DNA from: Prevotella sp.
GTDB taxonomy: Bacteria > Bacteroidota > Bacteroidia > Bacteroidales > Dysgonomonadaceae
Direction of reading: 5' to 3'
NCBI GenBank assembly: GCA_031263965.1
Contig: JAISES010000215.1
Coordinates: 1 to 7,591 of the forward strand
DNA length: 7,591 bases
Of the stretch, positions 6,188-7,591 are shown piece after piece (position 1 is the stretch's first letter; the number at the start of each line of letters is the position of its first letter). The translations under genes were made by a program, and so were the position numbers. A model generated the notes under the pieces. The model worked only from the letters and a program-made list of their open reading frames with translations, did no database searches and was not told where the DNA came from.

Positions 6188-6706
6188 TCAAATCAAACCT
6201 TCAGGCAGATTTATGTGGATGATTTTCTTTTTTGCATCTATTTTTTCAATAAATGCTTCTGTGGCAGGGATGATTAGCTCTTCCGTGCCATTTTTTATAA
6301 GGAAAAGAGTATTGATTGTTTTTTCGTCTACCTCTTCAATCTTACCGAGGGTTCCATGCATTTTGTCTACAACTGAAAATCCGATAAAGAAATTCCATGA
6401 ATATTCTATGTCGCTTTCCTCTTCTTCTTCATAGTATTTGCGGGGAAAGTATACATCAAGACCAGCCAAACGCTTAGCTTTATCTTCGTTATCAATATCT
6501 TCGAACAGAATTAAGGCGGTTTCTTTTCCTTTGAAACGATATTCTCCGATGAAGAAAGGCACGAATATGCCATCGACGTCGCATATCAGATAAGGACAGT
6601 TTACCCGGTCGAATACATCATTTTCGAAAGCGAAGCTTATTTCACCTTTTATTCCGTGAGGTTTGGTTAGCTTTCCGATTTTAAAGACTTCGCTTTCCTT
6701 TATCAT
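6188..6706 (-). CDS. rimM: Ribosome maturation factor RimM
   Basis: This cytoplasmic assembly factor helps process the 16S rRNA 3' domain and binds ribosomal protein S19 on the 30S head. The protein has 172 residues, the usual length. The N-terminal RimM beta-barrel opens with VFKIGKLTKPHGIKGEI (residues 7-23), containing the hallmark KPHGIKGE, and continues through the ETALILFEDIDNEDKAKRLAG segment. An acidic linker (EEEEESD, about 93-99) leads to the C-terminal PRC-barrel domain (about 102-172). That domain has GFSVVD, GTLGKIEEV, and the family ending ELIIPATEAFIEKID...IHINLPEGL. The start codon is 3 nt beyond the stop of the DUF4290 gene, so translation is probably coupled. trmD, rpsP and rplS, its partners in many other bacteria, are not adjacent. 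Confidence 0.95.
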   Translation of the reverse strand: MIKESEVFKIGKLTKPHGIKGEISFAFENDVFDRVNCPYLICDVDGIFVPFFIGEYRFKGKETALILFEDIDNEDKAKRLAGLDVYFPRKYYEEEEESDIEYSWNFFIGFSVVDKMHGTLGKIEEVDEKTINTLFLIKNGTEELIIPATEAFIEKIDAKKKIIHINLPEGLI

Positions 6707-6709
6707 CCG

Positions 6710-7312
6710 TTATTTTTTCTTTTGCTGATTCTTTTTACCTGCATTATTGTTATTATTCCGCTGTCCCAGATCTTTCATTTCCGGTAGTTTAATGTCTGAA
6801 TTGCGAATATCTATTTTCCCTTTTGATAATTCATACATGTCGATGAATATTTTCCGGTCGTCCACTTCCTTATTCCATTGTATGTATGATTTTTTCATAT
6901 GGGTGGCAACAAGCAATATAAATTGCTCTTTTTCCTTCGGGGCTTCTACAGTAGTTGCCAGTTGAACCATTTTTTCCAGAGTTTTGCCATAATGGCGATA
7001 CTCCATGTCAGGACGGCTATATTCTATTCTTGGGGGTTTTAAATATAAATCTTCTTTTTTGAGGATTTCGTATGGATAATCAATGTCGAGTTTAAAATCG
7101 GACATGATAGCCAGATGATCCCACAATATATGTTTGAAATCGTTTACATCACGCAAATGCGGGAACATGTTCCCCATAATGGTAATGATGGTATTTGCAC
7201 AGCGTTTGCGTTCATTCCGGTCCGATATTGTAAGACAATAGTCTACCATATTTTGTATATTCCTTCCGTATTCGGGAAGAGCCAGTTTTTTTAATTGGGT
7301 GTTATATTCCAT
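6710..7312 (-). CDS. DUF4290 family protein
   Basis: This is a 200-residue cytoplasmic protein of unknown function, restricted as far as I know to Bacteroidetes. The family is recognised by its start MEYNTQLKKLALPEYGRNIQNMVDYC, the segment RNERKRCANTIITIMGNMFPHLRDVNDFKHILWDHLAIMS, and YPYEIL followed by KPPRIEY. There is no signal peptide or membrane segment. The body looks mostly helical. The last 16 residues (about 185-200) are a low-complexity tail rich in Asn, Gln and Lys that may bind nucleic acid or simply be disordered. It is the first gene of a two-gene unit with rimM, 3 nt apart, which suggests a link to ribosome or envelope biogenesis. That link is an inference from position only. 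Confidence 0.85.
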   Translation of the reverse strand: MEYNTQLKKLALPEYGRNIQNMVDYCLTISDRNERKRCANTIITIMGNMFPHLRDVNDFKHILWDHLAIMSDFKLDIDYPYEILKKEDLYLKPPRIEYSRPDMEYRHYGKTLEKMVQLATTVEAPKEKEQFILLVATHMKKSYIQWNKEVDDRKIFIDMYELSKGKIDIRNSDIKLPEMKDLGQRNNNNNAGKKNQQKKK

Positions 7313-7429
7313 CTAAATCTTAGAGTTATGAATTTCTTAATTGTTGATATGGGGCTGGCAAAGTGCCATAATGTGCTGTTTCGAGCCTGTGGTTTTATAA
7401 TTCAGCCTACATCCTATACTAACGGGAAG

Positions 7430-7460
7430 CAAAGATATACTTTTTATTTGAATCTTTAAA
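7430..7460 (-). promoter_or_regulatory. Likely promoter of the DUF4290-rimM operon
   Basis: The minus strand carries TATCTTTG (7437-7430), a perfect TAnnTTTG -7 box. Nineteen nt upstream lies TTTA (7460-7457), one mismatch from the TTTG -33 box. The transcript would start near 7423 and carry a leader of about 110 nt before the ATG at 7312. I see no clear riboswitch or strong hairpin in that leader. Confidence 0.5.
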
Positions 7461-7496
7461 GTCATGTGCATAAAATTATGCATATGAGAAACTTTA
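7457..7496. promoter_or_regulatory. Long imperfect palindrome upstream of the DUF4290 gene
   Basis: The core TGCATAA-AA-TTATGCA (7467-7482) is a perfect 7-bp inverted repeat. It extends to CAT (7463-7465) and ATG (7484-7486) across one mismatch. Outer arms TAAAGT (7457-7462) and ACTTTA (7491-7496) also pair across a small bulge. The left outer arm overlaps the proposed -33 box, and the right one touches repeat copy 5. It could be an operator or a fold-back associated with the repeat. Confidence 0.4.
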
Positions 7497-7514
7497 GAAA
7501 CTGTTTGAATTTTA
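7496..7514 (+). repeat. Dispersed intergenic repeat, copy 5
   Basis: The plus strand reads AGAAACTGTTTGAATTTTA, identical to copies 1 and 4 but in the opposite orientation. TTA stands immediately at its left edge (7494-7496), as in the element at 1382. A run of nine T follows at 7521-7529. A related 9-mer AGAAACTTT directly precedes it at 7487-7495. Confidence 0.8.
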
Positions 7515-7568
7515 TAGCAATTTTTTTTTATAGGTGTTTTCAGATGGATTTTGATCTTTTTGCCTGTC

Positions 7569-7586
7569 GGTTTAGCGGGCTAAACC
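7569..7586. repeat. Short perfect hairpin at the right edge
   Basis: GGTTTAG (7569-7575) and CTAAACC (7580-7586) pair perfectly around CGGG. No T-run follows within the window on the plus strand, and on the minus strand only a short one lies further off. A terminator of a gene beyond the edge is possible but cannot be judged. Confidence 0.3.
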
Positions 7587-7591
7587 AAAAG

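Noticed and set aside
482..7514. A composite transposon bounded by the outermost repeat copies
   Set aside because: The enclosed genes are core housekeeping genes and no transposase or integrase is present; the copies look like independent small elements.

Overview
The window looks like chromosomal DNA from a member of the Bacteroidales. The proteins resemble Bacteroides, Parabacteroides and Dysgonomonas homologues. Shine-Dalgarno sequences are absent before the starts, and several genes are preceded by Bacteroidetes-type -7 boxes (TAnnTTTG). A DUF4290 protein also points to this group. The genus is not decided by the sequence; a Dysgonomonas-like organism is my weak guess. There is no sign of a prophage, CRISPR array, complete insertion sequence, tRNA or rRNA. 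The gene content is ordinary housekeeping and stress physiology, and the most unusual material lies between the genes.

Left part (1-1222, minus strand): the first 101 codons of a thiol peroxidase (tpx), running off the left edge, then a stand-alone typical 2-Cys peroxiredoxin (AhpC/Prx1 type) with its own terminator and a clear -33/-7 promoter. A perfect 10-bp inverted repeat overlaps that promoter and may be an operator. Together the two genes form a small peroxide-defence block.

Middle (1569-5450, plus strand): a glyoxalase-II-like metallo-beta-lactamase hydrolase is followed after 14 nt by a full-length single-chain glycine dehydrogenase (gcvP, P-protein of the glycine cleavage system). 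After a 58-nt gap without a visible terminator comes a small secreted heavy-metal-associated (HMA) protein.

Right part (5635-7312, minus strand): a DUF4290 protein and the ribosome maturation factor RimM form a tight pair 3 nt apart. Downstream of them is a separately promoted small secreted DUF1573 protein, which is convergent with the HMA gene across a strong 12-bp hairpin.

The feature the genes do not explain is a dispersed intergenic repeat, AGAAACTGTTTRAATTTT, present five times. Three copies share an identical 19-mer. Two copies form the ends of a 78-bp MITE-like inverted repeat, and one supplies half of the apparent rimM terminator. I found no convincing new multi-gene system here.
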